The translations under genes and the position numbers were made by a program. 33,491 nt of DNA. It comes from CAYLKS01 sp964384205 [NCBI: uncultured bacterium]. GTDB taxonomy: Bacteria > JAGOEH01. The stretch is taken from assembly GCA_964384205.1 (NCBI GenBank), contig CAYLKS010000035.1:1-33491 (forward strand). Reading direction: 5' to 3'. Below are positions 9,601 to 18,059 of the stretch, in pieces. The notes under the pieces were generated by a model, which was given only the letters and a program-made list of their open reading frames with translations, searched no databases and was not told the origin of the DNA. Within the stretch, counting starts at the first letter, position 1. Every line of letters starts with the position of its first letter.

Positions 9601-10265
9601 ATGGAGAAGATGGGTCAATTTCCATTTCACTGAATTCTTTTAAACTATATTACTCTTTAAGTGGTAACGCGGATCTTTGGGAAAGACAGGCTTTGATAAA
9701 AAGTCGGGTTATATGTGGTATAGGAGATTATAGCAATTTAGAGAAGGAATTAACTTTTTATATTAATTCTTATGTTTATAATGAAAAAATTATTCCATTT
9801 TCATATATACAAACATTTCGTAAAAAACAGATTGATAATTTGAAAGATAAGCAAAGATTTAATGTAAAATTTGGAAGAGGTGGACTAATTGATATAGAAT
9901 ATATAGTTCAATTCCTCCAGATTAAATACGGACATGATTATAGAGAAATTAGAGATACCAATACTTTATATGCAATTGAAAAATTATACCTTAACCAGTT
10001 TATAGATAAGGAGCAGTATTATATTTTAAAAGAAGGGTATTCTTTTTATAGAAATATTATTAATGCTTTGAGGATTGTTAAAGGAAAATCTAAAGCAGTT
10101 TATTTACCAGATTATTCTACAACTGATTTTAAAATTTTATCGAGGAGAATGTATTTGTTAAAATGTCTGAATAATGATAAATCAGATTATTTGAAGGATA
10201 AAGTAGAATTTTTTAGAAAACAAGTTACTAAATTGGTGGATGATTTTTTAAAGGATGAAAATTAG
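6648..10265 (+). CDS. glnE: GlnE-type glutamine synthetase adenylyltransferase with two inserted ACT-like domains
   Basis: GlnE adds and removes AMP on glutamine synthetase. It has two nucleotidyltransferase halves, and both are here. The N-terminal half has GKLGGMELNYSSDVD with D210 and D212 and a third acidic residue D253 in VDLRLRPNG. The C-terminal half has GKLGGRELGYASDIE with D932, E934 in place of the second Asp, and D979 in LDLRLRPYG. The protein is 1205 residues against about 945 in E. coli. The extra length lies between the halves and contains two segments that look like ACT domains, at about 541-600 (VDIVAFDFIGELSIVCGLIS) and 664-723 (FLFQLTRILSLRKIFIG). ACT pairs are known from GlnD, where they sense glutamine, so direct glutamine sensing is an inference. 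The ATG immediately follows the stop of the S4 gene. Confidence 0.92.
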   Translation: MITKYKSFFVKNKFDLNKVNNIFSNILYPEKVIIKFIDFWNNLIEKRLDLVETVRERFINDENFALLLVSFLLHSDFYAIILKNYPHLIENFFDYDKSESYISNLYLNLKEKFLNFKNTADEILYDIKFFKINSFIRIILNDISNRLPLIEIVKMISLVADYSLELMFFYAYKKLVEATDNRFDFNYIRDNIAVVSLGKLGGMELNYSSDVDIIYICKDNIDYDNLSVLEKFCQYHIQGMEKKDSLPAIFRVDLRLRPNGEQGALLNKVSSYINYYYKYGQLWEKQALIKARYSAGNEELAKLFLDKISNLSYEPKQDIIFIEKIIDIKNKIEKNIENKVLQNFNIKLSSGGIRDIEFIVQSKQIQYGYEIPSLRVQNTIKALKLLGEKKIINTDFVNILLKNYSILRLIEHRLQIYNESHTYDINFQDEIIPIIAKDLNLFSTDLNKIRSEFMNFLFRITEQNRMIFLKLLVQTLDFFKKKINIYKAIGKGYQEILEKHFSKLEIGYFNFFSEEDIIKHVKMVSKIHSDNKVEVDCHRDDKFYIVDIVAFDFIGELSIVCGLISSYNFHIGSAVTFSYKWWGEEKKHLKPELMVGQFKLFSKEEISFPVARFEKDLNYFFEQFFRESDYKFDNTFFQEIFNLSSNTEHKMMPMDIVVDNDSDEHYTILKISSYDDFAFLFQLTRILSLRKIFIGKVEISTDGSYINDIFYLTDHRGNKIVDIGKIEDLKIILTLLKQFSQFLVFSPDYRMALENFNFLIDKILKEKGNDKLPILGNQKIMTDLARIFGTSYMTWEYFLKLHFEHLIPLFDNLDFLDIKKRKNDLIKQLKNRIPPEKKYDFDYIKKQINKFKDEELLRIDLRYILNKIGSFREFSRELSELAHVILQVVVEYIDNILEKKYGVLVNSIGEKVPAVILGLGKLGGRELGYASDIEIQFIYQSDGFTEGDTKINAAEYFNKFMEMLLSMIEARKDGIFELDLRLRPYGEDGSISISLNSFKLYYSLSGNADLWERQALIKSRVICGIGDYSNLEKELTFYINSYVYNEKIIPFSYIQTFRKKQIDNLKDKQRFNVKFGRGGLIDIEYIVQFLQIKYGHDYREIRDTNTLYAIEKLYLNQFIDKEQYYILKEGYSFYRNIINALRIVKGKSKAVYLPDYSTTDFKILSRRMYLLKCLNNDKSDYLKDKVEFFRKQVTKLVDDFLKDEN

Positions 10266-11211
10266 TGTTGTTATTTTGACTTTTAATAGTCAAGATTTTA
10301 TCGAAAAATGTCTAAATTCTGTTTTGGAACAGAGTTTAAGCCCAGATGAAATTATTATTGTAGATAATAATTCAAAAGATAATACTATTAATATAATAAA
10401 GGAGAAATTTTATAATAATAAAATAATTTTTTTACCTCAGTCATTTAATACCGGCTTTGCTAAAGGAATGAATATAGGTATTAGAGCTTCCACTGGGGAT
10501 TATGTTTTGTGCTTAAATGCAGATACATACTTAGATAGAGATTTTCTAAAATATTCCATTAAATATTTTATAAAATATAATAATGTAGGTTCGATTACTG
10601 GCAAAATTTTGAGAATGGATGATAACAAGAAAATAGATACTGTAGGGAATTTTTTAAATTTACGATTTACTTTGAAAAATAGTAAAAATACAGAGAAAAA
10701 GGAGTTTATTTTTGGCCCTAATGGCTGTGCTCCAATTTTTTCCCGGAGATTTTTAGATGAGATTTGCATTAATAATCAATATTTTGATGAACAATATTTT
10801 GCATTTATGGAAGATACAGATATAAATTGGAGAGGACAGATTTTTGGATATAGTTCATTGTTTGTTCCAGACGCAATAGTTTATCATAAAAGATCTGCTT
10901 CTTTTGATGGCAAGGTATCATTTTTTGAAAAACCTTTGGAAATTCAGTATATGGTTTTGAAAAATAGATATAGAACTTTGATTAAAAATTTAGATTTTTT
11001 ATCATTTTTTGTAATATCTCCTCTATTTATTATTGAAGAATTTTTTGTTTGGAGCTTTCTTTTATTAAAATCAGTAAAGTATGTTAAATTTTTAGTTAAT
11101 ATAATTGACGAATTTATAAAAGAAAAAGATTATCTTAAATTATGGAAAAAAGAGATATATTCAAAAAAGAAGAGGTCGTTTTTTTATATTTTAAAATTTT
11201 TAAGAATATAG
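10255..11211 (+). CDS. Family 2 glycosyltransferase (WbbL/rhamnosyltransferase-like)
   Basis: A GT-A fold glycosyltransferase that would transfer a sugar from a nucleotide-sugar to a surface glycan on the cytoplasmic face of the inner membrane. Visible motifs are SVVILTFNSQDFIEKCLNSV at the start, the nucleotide-binding VDNNSKDNT with D37, NTGFAKGMNIGI, and a DxD-type site at NADT (residues 88-91). The acceptor-side acidic motif MEDTDINWR near residue 180 is also present. A hydrophobic, aromatic stretch near 243-275 may attach it to the membrane. It overlaps glnE by 11 bases and ends the first operon. Sugar donor and acceptor cannot be told from sequence; no other glycan-assembly genes lie nearby. 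Confidence 0.88.
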   Translation: MKISVVILTFNSQDFIEKCLNSVLEQSLSPDEIIIVDNNSKDNTINIIKEKFYNNKIIFLPQSFNTGFAKGMNIGIRASTGDYVLCLNADTYLDRDFLKYSIKYFIKYNNVGSITGKILRMDDNKKIDTVGNFLNLRFTLKNSKNTEKKEFIFGPNGCAPIFSRRFLDEICINNQYFDEQYFAFMEDTDINWRGQIFGYSSLFVPDAIVYHKRSASFDGKVSFFEKPLEIQYMVLKNRYRTLIKNLDFLSFFVISPLFIIEEFFVWSFLLLKSVKYVKFLVNIIDEFIKEKDYLKLWKKEIYSKKKRSFFYILKFLRI

Positions 11212-11374
11212 GTTATTATGGAAAAGTTTTTGATTATATATATGATCGATATGCTTTTAGTTATGTAATAATGTTTTACAGGTAGAATAAGATCGTTATA
11301 TTTTATTTTTGTCTGTTTTTTATTTTTTCTTATTTATTTTATGGAAAATTTATTTAAACGTTTTAAAAAAAAGC

Positions 11375-11403
11375 TTGACAAAGAAGATATATTTTTTTAT
11401 TTT
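11375..11403 (+). promoter_or_regulatory. Predicted sigma70 promoter of the 11434 lipoprotein gene
   Basis: TTGACA at 11375-11380, 17-base spacer, then TATTTT at 11398-11403, the same arrangement as the recN promoter. It sits in a 222-base gap (11212-11433) that otherwise holds no gene or clear terminator hairpin that I can see. A Shine-Dalgarno (AAAGGAG) precedes the ATG at 11434. Confidence 0.6.
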
Positions 11404-11433
11404 AATTTAACCGATTAAATAAAGGAGATAATT

Positions 11434-12324
11434 ATGAAAAAATTTTTAATTTTATTGTTATTATTTATTGAGATTGTTTCTTTTTGTAGTAAGGAAAGTG
11501 AAAACAATATTAAACAGCAAACTAAGAAGGTTATTTATGCAGGAGCACGAGCTTCAAATTATGGAATATATCCTTTCCCTGCGCCATCAAGATGGGTGGA
11601 TATGGTTGATGCAATTGCTGGCAATTTTGAAGGAAGTATTCCCACAGTTATTTGGATTGTTGGAGTAATGTATGGAGATAAAGATTGTTATTTGTTTTTC
11701 CCAAGACCTCAGGATGGCAAAAATTATGAACATATAAGATTTCATGATTTTGATTATTATGAGAAATATTTGTCTTATTTTGATGAACATAATGTTAAAG
11801 TATTTTTACAGGTTGAACCTGCTAATGCAGAAGTAACGGATTTGATAGAATTGGTATTAAATCGATATAAAAAACATAAATGTGTTATTGGATTTGGTGT
11901 TGATGTAGAATGGTATAGAGAAGCTGATGCACCGGATTGGGGAGTGAAGGTCTCTGATAGTCTTGCTAAGGCATGGGAGAATAAAGTTAAAGAAATAAAT
12001 TTTGATTATAAGTTATTTTTAAAACATTGGGATTATAGATGGATGCCGCCGAATTATAGAGGAGAAATTATTTTTGTTGATGATAGCCAGATTTTTCCTG
12101 ATTTTGATTCTATGTTTCATGAATTTATAGATTATTGGTCTAAAAGATTTTATCCAAATCAGGTGTGTTTTCAGGTTGGTTATCCGAGTGATTATAAATG
12201 GTGGAAGAATATGGATAATCCTGTAAAAGAGATTGGCCAAAAGTTGATTGATAGTACAGAGCAAAGCTGTGGGATTTTTTGGGTTGATTTTACATTATAT
12301 AAGCTTTTTCCGTATAAAAGATAA
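11434..12324 (+). CDS. Uncharacterised lipoprotein, possibly a TIM-barrel glycosidase-like fold
   Basis: A 296-residue exported protein. The signal peptide ends in a lipobox-like VSFC with C18 as the likely lipidation site. I do not recognise the family with certainty. The mature part starts with a strand-like VIYAGARASNYGIYPFPAP and has further strand segments (IPTVIWIVGV, VKVFLQVEP, CVIGFGVDVEWY, EIIFVDDSQIF, QVCFQVGYP, GIFWVDFTLY) spaced as in a beta/alpha barrel. The GFGVDVEWY strand recalls the D-x-E strand end of GH18-like hydrolases, and the protein is rich in Trp and Tyr as carbohydrate-binding proteins are. An extracytoplasmic glycan-related role is therefore an inference. It has its own promoter and converges, with 3 bases between stops, on the - strand operon. 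Confidence 0.7.
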   Translation: MKKFLILLLLFIEIVSFCSKESENNIKQQTKKVIYAGARASNYGIYPFPAPSRWVDMVDAIAGNFEGSIPTVIWIVGVMYGDKDCYLFFPRPQDGKNYEHIRFHDFDYYEKYLSYFDEHNVKVFLQVEPANAEVTDLIELVLNRYKKHKCVIGFGVDVEWYREADAPDWGVKVSDSLAKAWENKVKEINFDYKLFLKHWDYRWMPPNYRGEIIFVDDSQIFPDFDSMFHEFIDYWSKRFYPNQVCFQVGYPSDYKWWKNMDNPVKEIGQKLIDSTEQSCGIFWVDFTLYKLFPYKR

Positions 12325-12327
12325 TAT

Positions 12328-12597
12328 TTATTTTTTTTTTATATAAAATCCAGTTAAGGATAATATAATCCCAATTAATCCTATAAAAAGGCATATAGTG
12401 AAAAGTAAAAAGCATATATTTTTTAATTGAGGTATAAAAGCCAACCCTAATAAAAAAACTTCTATTATTAAAAGGAAAAAGGATATTTTATTATGAAAGG
12501 CAATAAAATCATTTTGTGGTGCCAGAAATGGGATAAATGCTACAAAGGGGATATACCCCAATGCAGCAATTATTTTATCCTTAAAGGAAATAATCAT
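12328..12597 (-). CDS. Small integral membrane protein, DUF4870/Tic20-like
   Basis: An 89-residue protein with three hydrophobic segments (about 10-25, 39-55 and 61-83) and a basic C-terminal end. A central FHNKISFFLLIIE resembles the FHxxQxxxL motif of DUF4870/Tic20-like small membrane proteins; the match is by eye and weak. No enzymatic residues are evident. It is the last gene of the hisC-mutS operon and its ATG overlaps the stop of the upstream TPR gene (ATGA, 4 bases), so it is very likely translated with it. Confidence 0.65.
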   Translation of the reverse strand: MIISFKDKIIAALGYIPFVAFIPFLAPQNDFIAFHNKISFFLLIIEVFLLGLAFIPQLKNICFLLFTICLFIGLIGIILSLTGFYIKKK

Positions 12598-13268
12598 TTA
12601 CTTAAATTTAGTTCATAATAGGATAACTTAACAATATCTAATTTAGGATAATCTTCAAAAGTGTCAATGATTTTTTTGTAATTATCAAGTGCTTCTTTAA
12701 TCTTTCCAGCTTTTGAATAGGAATCAGCAGCTTTTTCGATTAAGAAAGGTTCTCCATATGTATTTTTTAGAGCTTTAGCACCTTCTAAATATGCTTTTGC
12801 AGCGTCTAAATATTTTCCTTGCTGAGCAAAGCAATTGCCAATACCATCATAAGCGCCATACTTATAGATAATTACATCATTATAGTCTTTGATGTATTGT
12901 TGATAGTAGTTTAAGGCTTTACCATATTCACCTTTATTGTAGTAACAATTTCCAACAATTATATTGCAATATCCGGCCTGTTTTGTACCATTATATTTTC
13001 TCAACATTTCTTCACCTAAAGCAATTGTTTGGTCGAGATTGTTTTGATAGTACATTACTTCAACTTGACCTAATGCTTCAATAGCTTTTGCTTCTCTGGT
13101 TTGTTTTTGATGTCTGATGAATAGAAAACCTACAATTAGAATTAGTAAAATGGTGCCGACAGTATTAATAGTTTTTTTATTCTGTTCATATTTCTCTTTA
13201 AAAGAAGCTATGGACTCGATAAATTCATCTTCTTTTAAGTTTTTTTTAGTGATTCGTTTTTTAGCCAC
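12594..13268 (-). CDS. Inner-membrane-anchored TPR protein, YfgM-like
   Basis: A 224-residue protein with a basic cytoplasmic N-terminus, a single membrane segment at about 35-51 (TINTVGTILLILIVGFLFI) and a periplasmic TPR domain of about five repeats (for example YCNIIVGNCYYNKGEYGKAL and YGAYDGIGNCFAQQGKYLDA). This resembles YfgM, a chaperone linked to the SecYEG translocon, but TPR proteins are hard to assign by eye. The start is a GTG at 13268: a strong GGAGG lies 4 bases upstream, and the ATG two bases earlier is in another frame. It lies 19 bases after mutS. Confidence 0.75.
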   Translation of the reverse strand: MAKKRITKKNLKEDEFIESIASFKEKYEQNKKTINTVGTILLILIVGFLFIRHQKQTREAKAIEALGQVEVMYYQNNLDQTIALGEEMLRKYNGTKQAGYCNIIVGNCYYNKGEYGKALNYYQQYIKDYNDVIIYKYGAYDGIGNCFAQQGKYLDAAKAYLEGAKALKNTYGEPFLIEKAADSYSKAGKIKEALDNYKKIIDTFEDYPKLDIVKLSYYELNLSK

Positions 13269-13287
13269 ATTTCCTCCTTTTCAAATG

Positions 13288-15888
13288 TTAGCACAATTTT
13301 TTTAATTCGTTTAGAATTTCTAAAGCTTGTATAGGTGTTGTTGTATTTATGTCTATTTGTTTTATTTTGTCTATAATTTCTTCTGTAGGTGTTTTGAATA
13401 ATGTTAATTGTTGTACTTTTGAATTATATTGTTTGGTTTTTTTATTAATTGAAATATTTTCTTCTTCTTCTAATTGATGAAGAATTTCCTTTGCTCTATC
13501 CAATAATTTTTTTGGCATACCAGCAAGAGCAGCCACTTCTATACCATAACTTTGATCTGCTGTTCCAGGTTCTACTTTTCTTAAAAAAACAATATCATCG
13601 CCTACTTTTTTAACAAGAATATTATAATTACAAACACCTTCTAAAAGCAATTCAAGTTCTGTTAACTCATGGTAATGTGTGGCAAAGAGCGTTCTTGTTT
13701 TGATTTGTTTATTATTATGCAAGTATTCCACAAGAGCCCATGCTATACTAAGTCCATCAAATGTGGAAGTTCCTCTACCTATTTCATCTAAAATTATTAA
13801 TGATTTATTTGTAGCGTTATTTAGAATATTGGCAGTTTCATTCATTTCAACTAAAAAAGTACTTTCTCCTCGTGCAAGATTATCAGATGCGCCTACTCTT
13901 GTAAAAACTCGGTCTACAATACCAATTTTTGCATAATCAGCTGGGATATAGCTTCCCATTTGTGCTAAGATTACGAGCAATCCTACCATTCGTAAGTATG
14001 TAGATTTTCCCGCCATATTCGGTCCTGTAATAATAATAATTTGTTTATTTTTTGTATTCAGTTCAACATCATTAGGAACAAATTGCTGTTGATTCAACAA
14101 CGTTTCAATCACAGGATGTCTGGCTTTTTTCATCACAATTTCATCAGAATTATCAAGTTCTGGTTTTGTATAATAATTAATTCTTGCAATAAAAGCAAGT
14201 GTTATTATAACATCAAGTAACGCTATAGCTGATGCGCTTTTTTGAAGTATATCTATTTTTGCTAAAACTTTACTTCTAATTTCATAAAATAATTCTTCTT
14301 CTAATTTAAAGATTTTTTCTTCTGCATTAAGTATTTTTTCTTCATATTCTTTAAGTTCAGGTGTGATAAAACGTTCTGTATTTACCATAGTTTGTTTTCT
14401 AATATAGTGTTTTGGGACTTTATCGAGATGTGCTTTTGTTATTTCAATAAAATATCCGAAAATTTTGTTATATTTGATTTTTAATGAATTAATGCCTGTT
14501 TTTTCTATTTCCTGTTTTTCTAAATTGGCAATATAAGATTTACTATCATATCTTAATTGTTTTAGCTCGTCAAGTTCTTTATTATATCCTTTTTTTATAA
14601 AGCCGCCTTCTGTGATGGTTAAAGGAGCATTTTCATCTATAGATTCATCTATTAATTTAACCAAATTATCATATTGTGGTAATGAATTTATTATAAGGTT
14701 GAGATTTTCAGAGCTGGTATTTTGTGGAAGATTAGCTTTAATATCAGGAATTATTTTTAGGATTGATGCTAATTTTAATAAATCTCTGGCATTTGTTCGT
14801 CTGCTATTTATTTTTGCTAATAATCGTTCAAAATCTCCGATTTTTGATAATATATTTTGTATTTCATCTATTAAGTCAGAATTATTATAGAAGAATGTTA
14901 TTGCTTTTTGTCTATCTAAAATGAGGTTAATATTTACTAAAGGTTGGATTATCCATTTTTTTAAAAGCCTTGAACCCATTGGGGTTTTAGTTTTATCTAA
15001 TGTAGCAAATAAAGTTGTGTCAATATCATCTTGATTTAAAGGAGAAATTAGTTCAAGGTTTTTTCTTGTAGAGGAATCGATTATCATATATTCTGAATTA
15101 TTTAGTAGCGAAATTTTGTTAATGTGATTTGTAGGCTGCTGTTTTTCTTCTAAATAAAATAAAATAACTCCCGCAGTAATTATTGCAAGATTATAATGTT
15201 CTAGTCCAAAACCTTTTAAATTTTGTGTTTTAAAAAATGTAGTTAGTTTAAAATATGCTTCATTAAAATTGAAACGCCATTGATCAAATTCTGTTATTGT
15301 GGTTTTTAGATTTTTTAATTTATTTAAAGTTTGATTGTTGGTGAAATTTTCTGGAATTAGAATTTCTGCGGGTTTGATTGAGTCTATATAGTTTATTAGT
15401 TTATTGGAGTCATCAAATTCTCCAGTTTGAAATTCTCCGGTTGAAATATCAATTTGAGCTATACCAAATTTATTATTTTCCTCGAATATTGATATAAGAT
15501 AGTTGTTTGATTTATTTTCCAGAAAATCATCATTTATTATAGTTCCTGGTGTAATTACTTCAACGACTTCTCTTTTAACGATACCTTTTGATTTTTTAGG
15601 ATCTTCTATTTGTTCGCATATAGCAACATTATATCCAGCTTTAAGTAGCTGTTTTATATATTTGTCGACAGCATGATATGGTACGCCAGCAAGTGGAGTT
15701 TTGGGCATGGATTTTCCATGTGCTCGTGACGTTAGAGTTAGTCCTAATATAGGAGCTGCTATTTTAGCATCTTCGCCAAACATTTCATAAAAATCACCCA
15801 TTCTAAATAGTAAGATTTCATTTTTATATTTTTTTTTGATGTTATAGTATTGCTCCATTATGGGAGTGAGTTTTTTATTATTGCTCAT
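13288..15888 (-). CDS. mutS: DNA mismatch repair protein MutS
   Basis: MutS recognises mismatches and loops and starts repair with MutL. The 866-residue length is normal for MutS1. The mismatch-reading motif is present near the N-terminus as GDFYEMFGEDA (Phe and Glu of F-x-E). The ATPase domain has Walker A TGPNMAGKST near residue 621, Walker B LDEIGRGTSTFDG near 697 and the ATHYHELTEL switch. The C-terminal part after about 800 is a short helical dimerisation region. It lies in an operon downstream of hisC and a SPOR protein, overlapping the latter by 4 bases (ATGA). No mutL is in the window. Confidence 0.98.
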   Translation of the reverse strand: MSNNKKLTPIMEQYYNIKKKYKNEILLFRMGDFYEMFGEDAKIAAPILGLTLTSRAHGKSMPKTPLAGVPYHAVDKYIKQLLKAGYNVAICEQIEDPKKSKGIVKREVVEVITPGTIINDDFLENKSNNYLISIFEENNKFGIAQIDISTGEFQTGEFDDSNKLINYIDSIKPAEILIPENFTNNQTLNKLKNLKTTITEFDQWRFNFNEAYFKLTTFFKTQNLKGFGLEHYNLAIITAGVILFYLEEKQQPTNHINKISLLNNSEYMIIDSSTRKNLELISPLNQDDIDTTLFATLDKTKTPMGSRLLKKWIIQPLVNINLILDRQKAITFFYNNSDLIDEIQNILSKIGDFERLLAKINSRRTNARDLLKLASILKIIPDIKANLPQNTSSENLNLIINSLPQYDNLVKLIDESIDENAPLTITEGGFIKKGYNKELDELKQLRYDSKSYIANLEKQEIEKTGINSLKIKYNKIFGYFIEITKAHLDKVPKHYIRKQTMVNTERFITPELKEYEEKILNAEEKIFKLEEELFYEIRSKVLAKIDILQKSASAIALLDVIITLAFIARINYYTKPELDNSDEIVMKKARHPVIETLLNQQQFVPNDVELNTKNKQIIIITGPNMAGKSTYLRMVGLLVILAQMGSYIPADYAKIGIVDRVFTRVGASDNLARGESTFLVEMNETANILNNATNKSLIILDEIGRGTSTFDGLSIAWALVEYLHNNKQIKTRTLFATHYHELTELELLLEGVCNYNILVKKVGDDIVFLRKVEPGTADQSYGIEVAALAGMPKKLLDRAKEILHQLEEEENISINKKTKQYNSKVQQLTLFKTPTEEIIDKIKQIDINTTTPIQALEILNELKKLC

Positions 15889-16835
15889 TTAGTTATTATA
15901 AAGAAATCCAGTCCTTCTTCTAATTTTAGTTTTTTCCCTGTTTGATAGGCATCCCATCTTTTATTAAATGGACCTACTAAAACTCTATAAATTTTGTTAT
16001 TTTGATTTATTATATCATCAATAATTACGTTATATCCTGATTCTTGAAGAGATTTTTTTAAATTTATAGCATTATTTTTTATTTTAAATCCACCAACCTG
16101 ACAGTAGAAAAGATTATTTTTATTTTGTTCATTTATTTCGAATTTTTCATTTTGTTCTTCTACAATGATTTGTTTGTCGAGCTGAGCTTCTAATTGTTTA
16201 TATTTTTTCATTATATCTGGATTTTTACTGTTTTGCGCGCAGTAGTATATTTTTTTTAGTAAATAATCTTTATCAAGTAGATTTTGATTTTGATTGAATA
16301 TATTTATTAGGATATTGAAAGCTTCTTCATATTTTTCTATCCCCATATACGCTTCAGCCAGGTCAAAATGTAGATAAATATTATTAATAGATTTAGATTT
16401 TTTTAGTTTTTCTAATATTTTTATACAATTATCATAGTCTTTTATAGCAAGATATGATCGAGCAAGTAAAAATTTAGCATTATCTATTATTTTTGAATTT
16501 GAGTAGATATTTATAAATTGGTTTAGATATTTTATCGCGGTATTGTAATAACCTGATATATATTTTATCTGAGATAATAAATATAATGCACTATCTGCCC
16601 TTTCGAATAAAGGATTTAATTCTAAAGCCCTTCTATAATAATATGATGCACTATCAGCAGAAAGAGATATTTTTCCTGCATAATAATAGTAGAGTGGATT
16701 TGTAGTCTTATTTAAGGAATCTTTTATAATATTTAATACTTTTGAAGTGTTGCCTTCTGTTATTAAACTATCAATATTTTGGGCATTAATTGTTAAAAAA
16801 GTGATGAATATTATTAAAGGAATGATTTTTTTCAT
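15885..16835 (-). CDS. Exported TPR protein with C-terminal SPOR domain
   Basis: A 316-residue secreted protein: signal peptide MKKIIPLIIFITFLTINA, then about five TPR-like repeats (roughly 25-205), an acidic and Gln/Asn-rich linker, and a SPOR domain at about 240-316 (NLFYCQVGGFKIKNNAINLK ... YRVLVGPFNKRWDAYQTGKKL). SPOR domains bind septal peptidoglycan stripped of stem peptides, so a role at the cell wall during division or remodelling is likely from family knowledge. The domain looks complete. The gene overlaps hisC upstream and mutS downstream by 4 bases each, so all three are probably co-translated although their functions differ. Confidence 0.88.
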   Translation of the reverse strand: MKKIIPLIIFITFLTINAQNIDSLITEGNTSKVLNIIKDSLNKTTNPLYYYYAGKISLSADSASYYYRRALELNPLFERADSALYLLSQIKYISGYYNTAIKYLNQFINIYSNSKIIDNAKFLLARSYLAIKDYDNCIKILEKLKKSKSINNIYLHFDLAEAYMGIEKYEEAFNILINIFNQNQNLLDKDYLLKKIYYCAQNSKNPDIMKKYKQLEAQLDKQIIVEEQNEKFEINEQNKNNLFYCQVGGFKIKNNAINLKKSLQESGYNVIIDDIINQNNKIYRVLVGPFNKRWDAYQTGKKLKLEEGLDFFIITK

Positions 16836-17917
16836 AGTATTTCAAAGAGATATTCTAAGAATTTTTTATTTTGTTCACGAGTGCCAATAGTTACTCTTAT
16901 AAATGAGTCTAAATGGTATCCTTTCATAGGTCTTACAATAATTCCTTTTTTTAGTAGATAATCAAAGATTTCATTGCCATCTTTTTTTGTATCTATTAAA
17001 ATAAAATTTGTTTGAGAAGGAACATAGACTATACCTTTCTCATCTAATTTTTTTGAGATATATTCATATTCAGTTTTATTTAATTCTTTTGATTTTTTTA
17101 CAAAATCCTGATCATCTAAGGCAGCAATTGCAGCAGCTTGAGCCGGCATACTAACATCAAATACATTTTTTACTTTGTTAATTAAGTTTATAATTTCGGG
17201 ATGAGCAAAGCCATATCCGACTCTTAAACCAGCAAGTCCGTATATTTTGGAGAAAGTTTGAAGGATAATGATATTTTTTTTGTTTTTTAAATATTCAAAA
17301 GAATTAGGATAGTCGTCTTGCCATACATATTCTTTATAAGCTTCATCAAATACCAGTAGAATATTTTCAGGAATTTTATCAATATATTTTTCTATAATAT
17401 CTTTGGAAATATAGCTTCCTAAAGGATTATTAGGATTTGCAACGAAAATTGCTTTTGTTTTATCAGTAATTGCGTCAACCATTGCTGCAAAATCATCTAT
17501 AAAATTTTTAGGTTTTATTGTTATAGCTTTTGCTTTCATTAATTGAGCATTTATTTTATAAAGAATAAAAGGATATTCTGACATTATAATTTCATCATCA
17601 GGTTGAAAAAAGGATAAAGCAATAAGCCTTAGAAGATATTCAGAACCAGGACCTACCATAATCCAATCTTCTGGAATATTATAAAATTGTGATATTTTAT
17701 TTTTTAAATAAAAGCATCCTGCATCAGGGTATAAATTGATTTTATTTAGTGTTGATGAGATTGCTTGTTTTACCTTTTCTGATGTGCCGAGGGGATTTTC
17801 ATTAGATGCAAGCTTTGCGAAAACTTTGATGTTTAGTTCGCGTTCAGTCTCTTCAATAGGTTTACCGGGTTTATAAACAATCAAGTTATCGAGATATTCA
17901 TTATATTTTATATTCAT
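16832..17917 (-). CDS. hisC: Histidinol-phosphate aminotransferase
   Basis: A fold-type I PLP aminotransferase of 361 residues, the normal HisC size. It converts imidazole acetol phosphate and glutamate to histidinol phosphate and 2-oxoglutarate. Visible motifs are LASNENPLG near residue 37, NPNNPLGSYI (161-170), VFDEAYKEY with D191, and the PLP-binding lysine K224 in TFSKIYGLAGLRVGYG; the conserved FIRVTIG arginine is near the C-terminus. No other his genes are nearby, so it may serve in aromatic amino-acid transamination, as stand-alone HisC homologues can. A Shine-Dalgarno (AAGGAG) stands 8 bases before the ATG. First gene of the - strand operon. Confidence 0.92.
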   Translation of the reverse strand: MNIKYNEYLDNLIVYKPGKPIEETERELNIKVFAKLASNENPLGTSEKVKQAISSTLNKINLYPDAGCFYLKNKISQFYNIPEDWIMVGPGSEYLLRLIALSFFQPDDEIIMSEYPFILYKINAQLMKAKAITIKPKNFIDDFAAMVDAITDKTKAIFVANPNNPLGSYISKDIIEKYIDKIPENILLVFDEAYKEYVWQDDYPNSFEYLKNKKNIIILQTFSKIYGLAGLRVGYGFAHPEIINLINKVKNVFDVSMPAQAAAIAALDDQDFVKKSKELNKTEYEYISKKLDEKGIVYVPSQTNFILIDTKKDGNEIFDYLLKKGIIVRPMKGYHLDSFIRVTIGTREQNKKFLEYLFEIL

Positions 17918-17955
17918 TAATATTTCTCCTTTTTAATATTTAATTTTCTATTTTA

Positions 17956-17984
17956 TAAATAAGATAGAAGATATGAAAAATCAA
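17956..17984 (-). promoter_or_regulatory. Predicted promoter of the hisC-mutS operon
   Basis: On the - strand TTGATT (17984-17979), a 17-base spacer and TATTTA (17961-17956). It lies 39 bases or more upstream of the hisC ATG in the divergent gap between hisC and trmH. The -10 is weak, so the call is tentative. Confidence 0.45.
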
Positions 17985-18059
17985 GAAAAAAAATAATAAA
18001 TTTATAATAGAAAAAATATTAATTTATACTTTGAATTAATATCTTTTTTTAATTTTTTG

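Noticed and set aside
11212-11374. Small peptide or RNA gene between the glycosyltransferase and lipoprotein genes
   Set aside because: Only a 16-codon frame without ribosome binding site and no tRNA-like or hairpin structure were seen.
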